DNA from: Mesorhizobium australicum WSM2073
Lineage (GTDB): Bacteria; Pseudomonadota; Alphaproteobacteria; Rhizobiales; Rhizobiaceae
NCBI RefSeq assembly: GCF_000230995.2
Contig: NC_019973.1
Span: 6,090,001 to 6,154,000 of the forward strand
Direction: 5' to 3'
Length of the DNA: 64,000 nt
The notes below the pieces were generated by a model. The model worked only from the letters and a program-made list of their open reading frames with translations. It had not been told where the DNA came from and did not search any database. Each line of letters opens with the position of its first letter. Within the stretch, counting starts at the first letter, position 1. Made by a program: the position numbers and the translations under genes. Below, in pieces: positions 62,773 to 64,000 of the stretch.

Positions 62773-64000
62773 ATGGCGGGATCAAACATCATCGATCTCA
62801 ATCCCGAACTGCTGACGGCCGCGGCCGAGAGCAAGGCATGGCCGTTCGAGGAAGCCAAAAAGATCATCGAACGCTACAAGGGCGCCGATTTCCCCGAAAC
62901 GATCCTGTTCGAGACCGGCTATGGACCGTCGGGCCTGCCGCATATCGGCACGTTCGGCGAAGTGGCACGCACCTCGATGGTGCGTCATGCGTTCCGCGTG
63001 CTGACGCAGGACAAGGTCGCGACCAAGCTGCTGTGCTTTTCCGACGACATGGACGGCATGCGCAAGATACCCGACAGCGTGCCGGATCGCGCAGCGCTCG
63101 AGCCATATCTGCACAAGCCGCTGTCATCGGTGCCCAACCCCTTCGGCGGCGACTATGCGAGCTTCGCCGACCATAACAATGCGATGCTCTGCCGCTTCCT
63201 CGACACGTTCGGCTTCGATTACGAATTCGCCAGCGCAACGCAATACTACAAGTCAGGCCGCTTCGATGCGATGCTGTTGCGCGCCGCCGAACGCTACGAC
63301 CAGATCATGGCGGTCATGCTGCCGACGCTCGGACCTGAGCGGCAGGCGACCTACAGCCCCTTCCTGCCGATCTCGCCAAAGAGTGGGCGCGTGCTTTACG
63401 TTCCCATGAAGCATGTCGACGCCAAGGCCGGTACCATCACCTTCGACGATGATGGCACCGAAACCACGCTGCCGGTCACCGGCGGCCGCGTGAAGCTGCA
63501 GTGGAAGCCGGATTTCGGCATGCGCTGGGCGGCACTCGGCGTCGATTTCGAGATGTTCGGCAAGGATCATCAGACCAATGCAGTGGTTTACGACCGCATC
63601 TGCAACATACTGGGCGGGCGGGCGCCGGAGCATTTCGTCTACGAACTGTTCCTCGATGAGAATGGCCAGAAGATCTCGAAGTCGAAAGGCAACGGCCTGA
63701 CCATCGACGAATGGCTGACCTATGCACCGACCGAGAGCCTCGGGCTCTACATGTACCAGCGGCCGCGGCAGGCCAAGAAACTCTATTTCGACGTCATCCC
63801 GCGGGCCGTGGACGAATATTACACCTTCCTCGCCGCCTATCCCCGCCAGGAGTGGAAGGAGCGGCTGGGCAACCCGGTCTGGCATATGCATGACGGCAAC
63901 CCGCCCGCCATCGACATGCCGGTGCCGTTCTCGCTGCTGCTCAACCTTGTCAGCGCCTCCAATGCGCAGAACAAGGAGGTGCTGTGGGGCTTCATCTCGC
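62773..64000 (+). CDS. lysS: Class I lysyl-tRNA synthetase (3' partial)
   Basis: The frame is open from ATG 62773 to the right edge, giving 409 residues. Class I signatures are clear: [10 protein letters not shown] (HIGH-type motif) and KISKSKGNG (KMSKS loop, near residue 300). This archaeal-type enzyme, which charges tRNA-Lys, replaces class II LysRS in many alphaproteobacteria. An in-frame ATG at 62728 would add 15 residues and is less likely. The C-terminal part lies outside the window. Confidence 0.95.
   Translation, partial: MAGSNIIDLNPELLTAAAESKAWPFEEAKKIIERYKGADFPETILFETGYGPSGLPHIGTFGEVARTSMVRHAFRVLTQDKVATKLLCFSDDMDGMRKIPDSVPDRAALEPYLHKPLSSVPNPFGGDYASFADHNNAMLCRFLDTFGFDYEFASATQYYKSGRFDAMLLRAAERYDQIMAVMLPTLGPERQATYSPFLPISPKSGRVLYVPMKHVDAKAGTITFDDDGTETTLPVTGGRVKLQWKPDFGMRWAALGVDFEMFGKDHQTNAVVYDRICNILGGRAPEHFVYELFLDENGQKISKSKGNGLTIDEWLTYAPTESLGLYMYQRPRQAKKLYFDVIPRAVDEYYTFLAAYPRQEWKERLGNPVWHMHDGNPPAIDMPVPFSLLLNLVSASNAQNKEVLWGFIS

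Overview
The window looks like the chromosome of an alphaproteobacterium of the Rhizobiales, most likely Mesorhizobium or a close relative. Evidence is the gene content: GbpR/ChvE/GguABC sugar uptake, GcrA with upstream GANTC sites, a SAM-II riboswitch before metZ, class I lysyl-tRNA synthetase, a two-domain dCTP deaminase, a ceramide glucosyltransferase, and high GC with dense ATGA overlaps. This is inferred from gene families, not from a database match.

Bases 1-4705 hold surface-polysaccharide genes: a GtrB-like glycosyltransferase cut by the left edge, a GtrA-like flippase, a polytopic GT-C-like membrane protein, and an OafA-type acyltransferase with an SGNH domain. A tRNA-Gly(CCC) gene follows at 4758-4831.

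Bases 4832 to about 37530 are an accessory island. (a) 4972-15873, minus strand: a tight operon in the order cytosine-C5 methyltransferase, P-loop ATPase, unknown protein, 1837-aa nuclease/HerA-type ATPase, Vsr. The three middle genes resemble DptF/DptG/DptH in order, size and ATPase type, but here they sit between a 5mC methylase and its mismatch endonuclease instead of beside a phosphorothioation operon. (b) About 16200-16492: a decayed tyrosine recombinase. (c) 17072-21874, plus strand: a Hachiman pair (HamA, HamB) followed, with a 4-bp overlap, by a gamma-glutamylcyclotransferase. (d) 22159-24888: an Hsp70-like protein whose phosphate-1-like motif lies in the C-terminal half. (e) 25172-30343: a serine recombinase, ParB and RepB-like operon with small unknown DNA-binding-type genes. 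(f) 30780-37305: a Tn7-like TnsA-TnsB-TnsC-TniQ operon and a small helical protein.

Bases 37529-64000 return to ordinary chromosomal genes: a Stf0-type sulfotransferase, a Tat-type arginine-rich protein, gbpR with divergent chvE-gguAB-gguC, dCTP deaminase, SAM-II-controlled metZ, ceramide glucosyltransferase, apaG, hslO, argF and argD (with an arginine-rich leader ORF), gcrA, corA, phoU, phoR, ppk2, a LuxR/LuxI/crotonase quorum-sensing cluster, a periplasmic binding protein, a TerB-like protein, and the start of class I lysS, which runs off the right edge.

The strongest candidate for an undescribed system is the methylase-DptFGH-like-Vsr operon. The Hachiman operon with its third enzyme and the possibly permuted Hsp70 are further leads.
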